A stretch of DNA of 5,174 nucleotides from an uncultured Eubacteriales bacterium (GCA_949286815.1 CASEEB010000350.1:1-5174); one strand, 5' to 3'; counted from the first letter of the stretch, positions 1 through 5,174 are shown. A program made the numbers and translations. Notes: generated from the letters alone by a model not told the origin.

Positions 1-4
1 ACTT

Positions 5-850
5 TCAGTTTGTCGCCGTGTTGAAATCGTTGACCAGCCAATCCTGAATATTCTTAAGCATTTCGGGCGCTTTTCCGCCGACTTCGGTGTTGTTTATAGT
101 CTTGCACGCCATGCAGAAAGCTCCCGAAGAGGTGATTATAATTTCTTTGGCGTTCATCATTTCATCTACCGTAAAAGGATACTCGTCAACTCCGTATCCG
201 AGAGCCTTGCACGCCTTTATAAGATGAGCGCGGGCGATTCCCGGAAGTATGAGATGGTCGGTCGGCGCGGTTTGCAGAATTCCGTCGCTGTTTATAATAT
301 GAACGTTTGAGTGCGAGCACTCGGTCACTCTGCCGCCCTCTCTGTAAAGTATTGTTTCGTATACTCCCATTCGCTCCGCCTTTTGAGCGTTCATTACGGC
401 GGGAAGCAGATTCAGCGTCTTTATGTTGCAGTGCAGAAAACGTGTGTCGGGCGCGGTTATGGCGTCAACTTTTTCGTAAACGTTTTTGACCTTTACCGGC
501 TTGAGCACTACCCAGATATTGGCTTTCATATCCTCAGGGTAAGTGTGGTTTCTGATTTGCGTTCCTCTTGTCGCCTGCCAATATACAAACTGGTCGGGTG
601 AATCCACCTTCTTGACAAGCTCGCAGAGAATATCCGCGATTTCTTTTTTTGTATTGGGGATATGAATATCAAGCAGAGCGGCGCTGTTGAAAAAGCGGTC
701 TATATGTTCGTCCAAAGCATATATCTTGTGATTTCTTGTATATGTGGCGTCATAAACCCCGTCGCCGAAAAAATGAACCCGGTCATTGAAGGGAACCGTC
801 ATTTCATCAAGCAATCCGAATTTGCCGTTGTAATATCCCAAATTTTCCAT
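5..850 (-). CDS. dat: D-amino acid aminotransferase (class IV PLP aminotransferase)
   Basis: A cytoplasmic, PLP-dependent enzyme that should transfer the amino group between D-alanine (and other D-amino acids) and 2-oxo acids, supplying D-glutamate or D-alanine for peptidoglycan. The 281 aa match the usual ~280 aa of the family. Seen in the sequence (numbering from the ATG at 850): FGDGVY near 27-33, EHIDR with phosphate-binding Arg52, the RGTxxRxH motif with Arg100 and His102, the PLP Schiff-base Lys144 in CNIKTLNLL, and Glu177 in VTEC, which should contact the PLP pyridine nitrogen. Tyr33, Arg100 and His102 match the carboxylate-binding residues (Tyr31, Arg98, His100) known in the Bacillus sp. 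enzyme; this favours D-amino acid transaminase over branched-chain aminotransferase or ADC lyase. The frame is open upstream to a TTG at 904, but the ATG at 850 has a good SD seven bases away and gives the family's N-terminus. Odd: the region usually reading TSTTSEITPV carries SSGAFCMAC here, with two cysteines (246 and 249). The exact substrate is inferred. Confidence 0.88.
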   Translation of the reverse strand: MENLGYYNGKFGLLDEMTVPFNDRVHFFGDGVYDATYTRNHKIYALDEHIDRFFNSAALLDIHIPNTKKEIADILCELVKKVDSPDQFVYWQATRGTQIRNHTYPEDMKANIWVVLKPVKVKNVYEKVDAITAPDTRFLHCNIKTLNLLPAVMNAQKAERMGVYETILYREGGRVTECSHSNVHIINSDGILQTAPTDHLILPGIARAHLIKACKALGYGVDEYPFTVDEMMNAKEIIITSSGAFCMACKTINNTEVGGKAPEMLKNIQDWLVNDFNTATN

Positions 851-995
851 ATATAATTCCTCTTTCTGCCGTACCGTCGGCATTTTTAAATATGTTAATT
901 GCAAAGAAAAAAGTGACCGACATAATTTAGTACTGTCTGAAAAGCCGCAATTTAATTGCTTTGCAATTGAAAATCATTGAATGTTGATAAAATTC
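851..995 (-). promoter_or_regulatory. Long structured 5' leader of dat (possible cis-regulatory RNA)
   Basis: With transcription starting about seven bases after the -10 box, the dat mRNA would have a leader of about 145 nt. In RNA sense it holds these pairings. (a) AAUUGC-AAA-GCAAUU forms a 6-bp hairpin (968-954). (b) The same 5' arm, AAUUGCAAAG (968-959), is perfectly complementary over 10 bases to CUUUGCAAUU (906-897), which excludes hairpin (a). (c) GUCGGU (near 918-923) can pair with GCCGAC (881-876). (d) GCCG/CGGC (881-878 with 871-868) forms a hairpin just before the SD. (e) CUUUUUUCU (913-905) can pair with AGAAAGAGG (867-859), covering the SD, with seven Watson-Crick and two G-U pairs. 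No T-box GGUGG-type motif and no clear intrinsic terminator is present. The complementarity is seen; a regulatory role is inference, and AT-rich leaders produce such matches by chance. Confidence 0.4.
858..863 (-). promoter_or_regulatory. Ribosome binding site of dat
   Basis: On the minus strand this reads AGAGGA, seven bases before the ATG at 850. It decides the start: the upstream in-frame ATG (881-883) and TTG (902-904) have no comparable site. The SD lies directly downstream of a small GC-rich hairpin (868-881) and is complementary to a U-rich tract at 905-913, so access to it may be structure-dependent. Confidence 0.75.
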
Positions 996-1001
996 GATAT
1001 A

Positions 1002-1030
1002 ATTATATCACCGTATTATTTAATTGTCAA
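1002..1030 (-). promoter_or_regulatory. Sigma-A promoter of dat
   Basis: The minus strand reads TTGACA (1030-1025), a 17-bp spacer, then TATAAT (1007-1002): both hexamers match the housekeeping consensus exactly, with ideal spacing. The predicted transcript start is near 995. It points leftward into dat and is back to back with the promoter at 1049-1077. Confidence 0.85.
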
Positions 1031-1048
1031 GAAATATTTTCGGACATG

Positions 1049-1077
1049 TTGACATTTATATATGAAAATGATAAAAT
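1049..1077 (+). promoter_or_regulatory. Sigma-A promoter of the transglutaminase gene and probably the four-gene operon
   Basis: TTGACA (1049-1054), a 17-bp spacer and TAAAAT (1072-1077) give a near-consensus housekeeping promoter, with a predicted start near 1084 and a leader of about 43 nt before the GTG at 1127. Only 18 bp separate its -35 box from that of the dat promoter. That gap contains the short palindrome AAATATTT (1032-1039). Confidence 0.8.
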
Positions 1078-1126
1078 ATAAATATAATTGATCTCAGGTT
1101 AGTTTAAGCAAAGGCTGGTTAAAAAA

Positions 1127-2500
1127 GTGGAAAAATTTGATTTTAACGATATGAAATATATAGCTTCGGCTCTCCCGGAGGAAGTTAAGATGTATAAGTA
1201 CGCGGGGAATTTCGAGGGGGAAATTGCCTGCATTGACGAATGGCTGAAAAGAGATATTCCGCTGTGCCAGAAAAAAAGACTTGAATTTGAAAAACTGTTC
1301 GCTAAGGGTCTTATGAGCGATTATACTACGGACGACGAAAATCTGCTTGCGAAACTTAAGGAACATTTTAAAGAAGCCGACATGGAAACGGTCAATGAGC
1401 TTGTAAGATTCGGAGATGTGGATTTTATTTTACGTGACGGAAAACGAATGTATCAGAACGGCGCTTTGTCAAATATCCTGAATATGCACGGCGCGTATCT
1501 GAATTCAAAATTCAGCCCGGAAAAAACTTCATCCGTAAACCGTGATGATGAATTTGAAGTTAACAGCAGAATAATGAAAGAGCGGGGAAGCCGCGCGTTC
1601 AGATACGAGATAGAACACACGGTGTACATAGACGGCTGTGAAAATATGGCGGGGAAAAAGATACGAGTCTGGCTGCCTTTTCCCGTCAGGTGTGAAACCC
1701 AGTTTGACATCCGGCTCCTGTATTCCTCTCATGATGTGAAAATTACCGATAAAACCATGGGAAGCGCATATATTGAGACAGAATTTGTGCCGTCAGACAG
1801 GTATACGGTAAGATTTTCATATGTAAACCGCGCGGTATACCATGAGCCTGACAAGTTTTTGGTGTATAGTGAACAGCCGGGCTTTTACACAAATGAGCAA
1901 TTGCCGCACATACAGTTTACGCCGTTTATCAGGATGTTGTCACAGGAAATTGTCGGGAACGAGAAAAATGCTCTTGAAAAGGCGAGAAAAATATATGATT
2001 GGATAACATTCAATGTCAGATATTCATACCTCAGAGATTATCTGTATATAGACAATATCCCGCAATTCGTGGCGCTCAACAGGTACGGGGACTGCGGTGC
2101 GATGTCTTTGCTGTTTATCACGCTCTGCCGCTGTGTCGGCATTCCCGCGAAATGGCAGTCGGGAAACTCAGCGAGACCTACGGGTATGGGAAGCCATGAC
2201 TGGTGCATGTTTTACGTCGCTCCGTTTGGCTGGCTTTACTGCGACCCGTCATACGGAGTAGGCGCCGTAAGAAACAATAACGAGGCAAAGCGGCTTTACT
2301 ATTTCGGCAATCTTGACCCTTTCAGGTGTGTTACCTGCGATGATTTTCAGATCGATTTTGAGCCTTCCAAAAACTATATAAGAATGGACCCGTACGACAA
2401 TCAGAACGGGGAAGCCGAGTTTGAGAACTTAAATGTGTTTTTTGATAAATTCAGACATGAGAAGAAAGTTATTTCCGGTGAGGAGATAGAAAATTTATAA
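1127..2500 (+). CDS. Transglutaminase-like domain protein, predicted cysteine protease or amidase
   Basis: A protein of 457 aa without signal peptide or membrane segment, so probably cytoplasmic. Residues ~10-130 form a mostly helical N-terminal region (GNFEGEIACIDEWL, then the RFGDVDFILRDGKRMYQ segment). Residues ~155-245 look like a beta-rich domain (YEIEHTVYIDG, VRVWLPFP-like strands). The transglutaminase/protease core follows at ~280-395, with the Cys323 nucleophile in YGDCGAMSLLF, His357 in GSHDWCMFY and Asp373 in YCDPSYG, a complete Cys-His-Asp triad in the expected order. Bacterial members of this fold are mostly peptidases or amidases rather than protein cross-linkers; the substrate here is unknown. 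Start: GTG at 1127 has only a weak AAAGG site 12 bases upstream, ATG at 1151 has none, and ATG at 1190 has an excellent GGAGG site. I keep the longer form because LPEEVKMYKYAGNFEGEI reads as a continuous helical segment like that remembered from homologues. It is the first gene of the rightward cluster. Confidence 0.85.
   Translation: MEKFDFNDMKYIASALPEEVKMYKYAGNFEGEIACIDEWLKRDIPLCQKKRLEFEKLFAKGLMSDYTTDDENLLAKLKEHFKEADMETVNELVRFGDVDFILRDGKRMYQNGALSNILNMHGAYLNSKFSPEKTSSVNRDDEFEVNSRIMKERGSRAFRYEIEHTVYIDGCENMAGKKIRVWLPFPVRCETQFDIRLLYSSHDVKITDKTMGSAYIETEFVPSDRYTVRFSYVNRAVYHEPDKFLVYSEQPGFYTNEQLPHIQFTPFIRMLSQEIVGNEKNALEKARKIYDWITFNVRYSYLRDYLYIDNIPQFVALNRYGDCGAMSLLFITLCRCVGIPAKWQSGNSARPTGMGSHDWCMFYVAPFGWLYCDPSYGVGAVRNNNEAKRLYYFGNLDPFRCVTCDDFQIDFEPSKNYIRMDPYDNQNGEAEFENLNVFFDKFRHEKKVISGEEIENL
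1177..1181 (+). promoter_or_regulatory. Internal SD-like GGAGG inside the transglutaminase gene
   Basis: A perfect GGAGG lies eight bases before the in-frame ATG at 1190 (Met22 of the long form). It may be the true ribosome binding site, giving a 436-aa protein, or an internal second start. It also encodes Pro-Glu-Glu in the long frame, so a chance match is possible. Confidence 0.4.
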
Positions 2501-2565
2501 GTTTATACTTAAAATCTATGAAAACTTTTTCCGCTTGTTTTTTAACATAGGAGTATAATTTTGAT

Positions 2566-2925
2566 ATGAGGATATTGGGAAATATTTTGTGGTTTATTGT
2601 AACGGGGCTAATCACCGGTCTTTTATGGGTTGTTTTCGGTGTGATATGGTGTATAACTCTCGTAGGAATTCCTTTTGGAATTCAGGGCTTTAAAATGGCG
2701 AAGCTCGCGTTTTTTCCGTTCGGAAAAAAGATAGAGCTGAATTTTGACAAGCATCCGGTAATGAATGTAATATGGATGATATTTTCCGGGCTTTCGCTGT
2801 GCGTGGCATATGCGTTGTTCGGGGTTATATGGTGCATAACAATCATCGGAATACCTTTCGGGAAACAATGTTTTAAAATGGCAAAGCTGTCTCTGATGCC
2901 TTTCGGGGCGGAAGTTCACAGATAG
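2566..2925 (+). CDS. YccF-family small inner-membrane protein
   Basis: A 119-aa, very hydrophobic protein made of two similar halves, residues 4-56 and 65-117. Each begins with a membrane stretch (NILWFIVTGL; NVIWMIFSGL), continues through FGVIWCIT and GIPFG, and ends in an amphipathic basic segment FKMAKL followed by PFG. This is the layout of the YccF domain (Pfam PF03733), whose members are integral membrane proteins of unknown biochemical function. About two helices per half are expected, putting both basic segments on the same, probably cytoplasmic, side. The start ATG has a GGAG site (2550-2553) about 12 bases away, longer than ideal. It follows the transglutaminase gene by 65 nt and precedes dus by 15 nt. 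No partner or substrate can be named. Confidence 0.85.
   Translation: MRILGNILWFIVTGLITGLLWVVFGVIWCITLVGIPFGIQGFKMAKLAFFPFGKKIELNFDKHPVMNVIWMIFSGLSLCVAYALFGVIWCITIIGIPFGKQCFKMAKLSLMPFGAEVHR
2575..2916 (+). repeat. Internal tandem duplication within the yccF-like gene
   Basis: The two 53-codon units, 2575-2733 and 2758-2916, align without gaps. By eye 28 of 53 residues are identical, and 23 of 30 in the core from FGVIWCIT to PFG (2635-2724 and 2818-2907). At DNA level TTTAAAATGGC-AAGCT recurs with one changed base. Two-fold repetition is a property of the YccF family; the closeness of these two halves is notable. Confidence 0.8.
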
Positions 2926-2930
2926 ATCTC

Positions 2931-2935
2931 GGGGG
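2931..2935 (+). promoter_or_regulatory. Ribosome binding site supporting the TTG start of dus
   Basis: GGGGG followed by AT ends five to six bases before the TTG at 2941, the only strong SD here. It favours the TTG over the next in-frame ATG (Met15, at 2983), which would delete the first beta strand of the barrel. Confidence 0.65.
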
Positions 2936-2940
2936 ATAAT

Positions 2941-3966
2941 TTGAATTTGCGGATTGGAAACATAAAAATAAAATACGGACTTATGCTTGCGCCAATGGCG
3001 GGCGTGACCGATTATGCGTTCCGAAAAGTTTGCCGTGAGGCAGGGGCGGAATGGACGGTCAGCGAAATGATTTCCGCCAAAGCGCTTTGCTACGAGCAAC
3101 TTTCGTCTAAAAACAGCGGCAAGGGTTTGAAAACGGCGCCGCTCGCGCGCATTTATCCCGACGAAAAGCAAATGTCAATTCAAATATTCGGAAGTGAACC
3201 TTCCTTTATGGCAGAGGCGGCGGCTCTGCTCGAATCAGGTGAATATAACGGCTGTTTGTCGTGCAATCCTCCGGCGGCGATTGATATCAATATGGGATGC
3301 CCGGTGCATAAAATAGTATCAAACGGAGAGGGAAGCGCGCTCATGAAGAATCCCGAGCTTGCGGGCAGAATTGCCGAGGCGGTCAGCTCGGCTCTGAAAA
3401 AAACGCCTCTTACGGTAAAGATACGCGCGGGCTGGAGCGCGGATGCGAAAAACGCGCTTGAGGTCGCGAAAGCGCTTGAAGCCGGCGGCGCGTCTCTCAT
3501 TTGTGTTCACGGAAGGACAAGGGAGCAGATGTACCAACCCGGAGTTGACCTGGATATAATTGCCGCGGTTAAAGATTCCGTAAAGATTCCCGTAGTGGGA
3601 AACGGCGATATATATACTCCTGAAGACGCGGTGAGGATGCTTTCATATACGGGGTGTGACGGCATAATGGTGGCGAGAGGCGCTTTGGGGAATCCCTGGC
3701 TGTTTACAAATATTATAAACCGACTTGAAAACAGACCGTATTATGACGTGGACTTAAGTCAAAGAATAAATACGGCGCTTTACCATATAGCTCTTATAAA
3801 GGAGTGTAAAGGAGAGCATACAGCTGCCGCGGAGGCAAAAAAACATGCCGCGTGGTATATAAAAGGAATGAAGAATTCAGCGGCGCTGAGAGACCGTATA
3901 ATGAAAAGCGAAAGCTACAGCGAAATTGCGGATACCTTGAGAAGTATAGCAGACGCATATCGGTAA
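2941..3966 (+). CDS. dusB: tRNA-dihydrouridine synthase, DusB-type
   Basis: An FMN- and NADPH-dependent enzyme that reduces uridines to dihydrouridine in the D-loop (and in some Firmicutes other positions) of tRNA; cytoplasmic, 341 aa, a normal length. Visible motifs: LAPMAGVTDYAFR (16-28, FMN site), SEMISAKAL, QIFGSEP, DINMGCPVHKIV with catalytic Cys120, VKIRAGW (159-165, FMN contacts), VHGRTREQMY with His190, VVGNGDIYTPEDA (218-230), MVARGALGNPWLF (243-255, FMN phosphate site), and the C-terminal helical tRNA-binding domain with KKHAAWYIKGM. It starts with TTG, supported by its SD and by the strand MNLRIGNIKIKYGLMLAPMAG. It lies 15 nt after the yccF-like gene and 60 nt before the regulator. 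Odd: between MAEAA and DINMGC there appear to be about eight extra residues containing Cys105-x-x-Cys108, judged against family members from memory. The DusB subfamily is likely, but the exact tRNA position modified cannot be read from sequence. Confidence 0.93.
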   Translation: MNLRIGNIKIKYGLMLAPMAGVTDYAFRKVCREAGAEWTVSEMISAKALCYEQLSSKNSGKGLKTAPLARIYPDEKQMSIQIFGSEPSFMAEAAALLESGEYNGCLSCNPPAAIDINMGCPVHKIVSNGEGSALMKNPELAGRIAEAVSSALKKTPLTVKIRAGWSADAKNALEVAKALEAGGASLICVHGRTREQMYQPGVDLDIIAAVKDSVKIPVVGNGDIYTPEDAVRMLSYTGCDGIMVARGALGNPWLFTNIINRLENRPYYDVDLSQRINTALYHIALIKECKGEHTAAAEAKKHAAWYIKGMKNSAALRDRIMKSESYSEIADTLRSIADAYR

Positions 3967-4008
3967 AACATAAATTTTAGCCGTGAAAAATTAAATCAGG
4001 TCTTTGGG

Positions 4009-4015
4009 AAAGGAG
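4009..4015 (+). promoter_or_regulatory. Ribosome binding site of the winged-helix regulator
   Basis: AAAGGAG ends 11 bases before the ATG at 4027, a strong site at slightly long spacing. The second in-frame ATG at 4033 is still further away, so 4027 is preferred. Confidence 0.7.
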
Positions 4016-4026
4016 ATTAGCCTGAA

Positions 4027-4794
4027 ATGGAAATGAGAGCCGCGATTATTTCAAACGAGAAAGTTTTCGCGAGAATGTTGAATATTGAGATGTCGGAGCT
4101 TGGGATTGAGTGCGACATATTTGAAAACACGAATGACGAATCAAACGACGACGGATACGGCATTGTATTGGCTGATCTCGATTTCTGCGGATACGGTATA
4201 TTGTCACGCTTTTTATCGGAAAAAGATTTATTAAAGGAAACTTCGGGGAATCCGGAGAAGCAAGGCTTAGATTTAGATAAATCTTTTGTAATAGGCTGGA
4301 CTTTTCTTACCGATTTTTCGGTTATTGCCGATTCCGAAAAATGCTCGTTTATACTTCACAGACCTTTTCTTATGTCAGAGATGCGAAGTCTGATTTTTGA
4401 TAATATTCCTTTAATTAACCGGCGCAAATTGACCGACAAAGTTTTGAATTCAAAAATTCCGTCGAATGATGAAACAAAAAAGACAAGTCAATACGGCACG
4501 GGAAGAAAAATTGCCGGATTTAACCGTAACAGACTTTACGCGGACAGCGAAAATAAAGCCGCCGTGTATGGGAATGAAAGAATACCTCTCAGTGACAACG
4601 AATTCAAGATTTTAGACCTCTTATGCCGAAATCGCGGAGAAACCGTGACAAGAAAAGATATCTCCGATGTTATCGGAGCGGGTCAGGGAAATATGGGCGA
4701 CGTATATATCTGCTTTCTCAGAAAGAAAATAGAAGGCAAACTCGGTCTTAAGCTCATCTATACCGTAAGGGGCATAGGATATGTGCTGAAATAA
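4027..4794 (+). CDS. Orphan OmpR/PhoB-type winged-helix regulator with degenerate receiver
   Basis: A 255-aa transcription factor. The C-terminal ~165-255 is a clear OmpR/PhoB winged helix: IPLSDNEFKILDLL (canonical LTxxEFxLL), VTRKDISDVI, the recognition region MGDVYICFLRKKIE (canonical VDVHIxxLRKKL), and the wing TVRGIGYVLK. The N-terminal ~1-128 follows the receiver fold loosely. Asp50 in VLADLDF sits at the phosphorylation position and Thr92 at the switch threonine. However, the acidic Mg-binding pair is replaced by Ser9-Asn10, and the invariant Lys of the KPF motif is Arg112 (HRPF). Residues ~62-84 look like an insertion between Asp50 and the following strand. This suggests a pseudo-receiver not controlled by ordinary phosphotransfer. 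No histidine kinase gene adjoins it. It is last in the rightward cluster, directly before the terminator. Its target genes are unknown. Confidence 0.88.
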   Translation: MEMRAAIISNEKVFARMLNIEMSELGIECDIFENTNDESNDDGYGIVLADLDFCGYGILSRFLSEKDLLKETSGNPEKQGLDLDKSFVIGWTFLTDFSVIADSEKCSFILHRPFLMSEMRSLIFDNIPLINRRKLTDKVLNSKIPSNDETKKTSQYGTGRKIAGFNRNRLYADSENKAAVYGNERIPLSDNEFKILDLLCRNRGETVTRKDISDVIGAGQGNMGDVYICFLRKKIEGKLGLKLIYTVRGIGYVLK

Positions 4795-4810
4795 TCAGAT
4801 ACGATAAAAG

Positions 4811-4850
4811 TCCCGTGTACGAACACTTTTCGTTTGTACACGGGATTTTT
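4811..4850 (+). terminator. Rho-independent terminator of the rightward cluster, possibly bidirectional
   Basis: TCCCGTGTAC (4811-4820) pairs perfectly with GTACACGGGA (4836-4845). The stem extends by G-U, A-U, A-U and C-G pairs to about 14 bp with a 7-nt loop, and TTTTT (4846-4850) follows. On the minus strand the stem is followed by CTTTTATC, a shorter U tract, so it may also end the leftward gene whose stop is at 4884. Confidence 0.88.
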
Positions 4851-4883
4851 AACTATATACCACGCAATAAAAATTCTTATTAT

Positions 4884-5174
4884 TTATTCTGTGAGGAAAT
4901 TGCACTCGTAAGATGAGATAACAGGTACTTCATTAATACGGCGTATATATTTTTCATTTGGCTGCGGGGAAATGATAAACACGGATGAACCCGCTTCAAG
5001 TTTCAGGCTTATTGCGGTATATATCTGACCGAGATAGTTTACATACCGGTATACAAATTTTTTCCTCACTGCTTTGACCGGGTCTGTAAATTCCGGCTTC
5101 AAAGCGCCTTTAAGGTATACATGTCCGTGGTAATCATTGACGGTGGTATTGGCGAAATAATAAATTTCCGTGTT
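4884..5174 (-). CDS. C-terminal part of a probable glycoside hydrolase (partial, 5' end outside window)
   Basis: The frame is open from the right edge (5174) to a TAA at 4884-4886, giving the last 96 residues. No start codon needs to be assumed: the TTG at 5100-5102 is probably an internal Leu. The tail contains EIYYFANTT, then HGHVYLKG, then FTDPVKAVRKKFVY, and near its end ISLKLEAGSSVFIIS. This order (YFxxNxT, short strands, a DPxxG-like 'body' segment, then LxLxxxxSVFI) is typical of the C-terminal beta-sandwich of large carbohydrate-active enzymes, such as GH106-type alpha-L-rhamnosidases and GH2-like enzymes. No catalytic residue is inside the window, so the family is inferred from pattern only. 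It is convergent with the regulator gene. A different beta-sandwich protein cannot be excluded. Confidence 0.6.
   Translation of the reverse strand, partial: NTEIYYFANTTVNDYHGHVYLKGALKPEFTDPVKAVRKKFVYRYVNYLGQIYTAISLKLEAGSSVFIISPQPNEKYIRRINEVPVISSYECNFLTE

Noticed and set aside
307..856. Open frames on the plus strand across dat
   Set aside because: They overlap a confidently identified gene on the other strand and show no protein family features.
851..904. Upstream in-frame extension of dat to a TTG at 904
   Set aside because: The extra 18 residues (MQLTYLKMPTVRQKEELY) lack family resemblance, contain the SD of the ATG at 850, and the shorter form matches the usual Dat length.
851..995. T-box riboswitch in the dat leader
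   Set aside because: No GGUGG-type antiterminator motif, no specifier-loop architecture, and the leader is short for a T-box.
2498..2511. TAAGT-TTAT-ACTTA hairpin after the transglutaminase stop as a terminator
   Set aside because: Only five A/U-rich pairs and no U tract after it.
2531..2559. TATAAT at 2554-2559 before the yccF-like gene as a separate, possibly leaderless promoter
   Set aside because: No convincing -35 box at 16-18 bp (CCGCTT at 17 bp), no extended -10 TG, and the hexamer overlaps the region between SD and ATG.
2623..3171. A 182-codon open frame on the minus strand across the yccF-like and dus genes
   Set aside because: It is antisense to two well-recognised genes, rich in Arg/His/Pro in a shadow-like manner, and has no SD or promoter.
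3937..3969. TTGAGA plus TAAAAC before the winged-helix gene as a promoter
   Set aside because: The spacer is 21 bp and both boxes are poor matches; cotranscription with dus is simpler.

Overview
The window reads as chromosomal DNA of a low-to-moderate GC Gram-positive bacterium, most likely a member of Clostridia. This rests on consensus sigma-A promoters, GGAGG-type ribosome binding sites, GTG and TTG starts, frequent AGA/AGG/ATA codons, and proteins of clostridial flavour. No tRNA, rRNA, CRISPR array, insertion sequence or phage gene was seen. The assignment is from memory of family patterns, not from a search.

Left arm (5-850, minus strand): a class IV PLP aminotransferase with the full active-site signature of D-amino acid aminotransferase (dat). 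It is expressed leftward from a perfect TTGACA-17-TATAAT promoter. The predicted 5' leader is about 145 nt and contains several competing self-complementary segments. A second near-consensus promoter lies back to back with it, 18 bp between the -35 boxes, and fires rightward.

Centre (1127-4794, plus strand): four genes in one orientation. They are a cytoplasmic transglutaminase-like protein (Cys-His-Asp triad), a small YccF-family membrane protein built from two near-repeated halves, a tRNA-dihydrouridine synthase of the DusB type starting at TTG, and an orphan OmpR/PhoB-type winged-helix regulator whose receiver domain has lost key phosphorylation residues. The gaps are 65, 15 and 60 nt, with no internal terminator seen. 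A single strong promoter (1049-1077) and a strong hairpin terminator (4811-4850) make a four-gene transcript the simplest reading. The products are functionally unlike each other: peptide or protein processing, membrane, tRNA modification and transcription.

Right edge (4884-5174, minus strand): the C-terminal 96 residues of a protein whose frame runs off the window. Its pattern resembles the C-terminal beta-sandwich of large glycoside hydrolases, such as the alpha-L-rhamnosidase (GH106-like) or GH2-like type. It converges on the regulator gene, and the hairpin between them could serve both strands.

Nothing here clearly amounts to a new defence or mobile system. The points most worth a second look are the structured dat leader, the degenerate-receiver regulator beside dus, and the promoter-sharing pair of dat and the transglutaminase gene. 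No gene-free stretch exceeds 300 bases; the longest, 851-1126, holds the two promoters and the dat leader.
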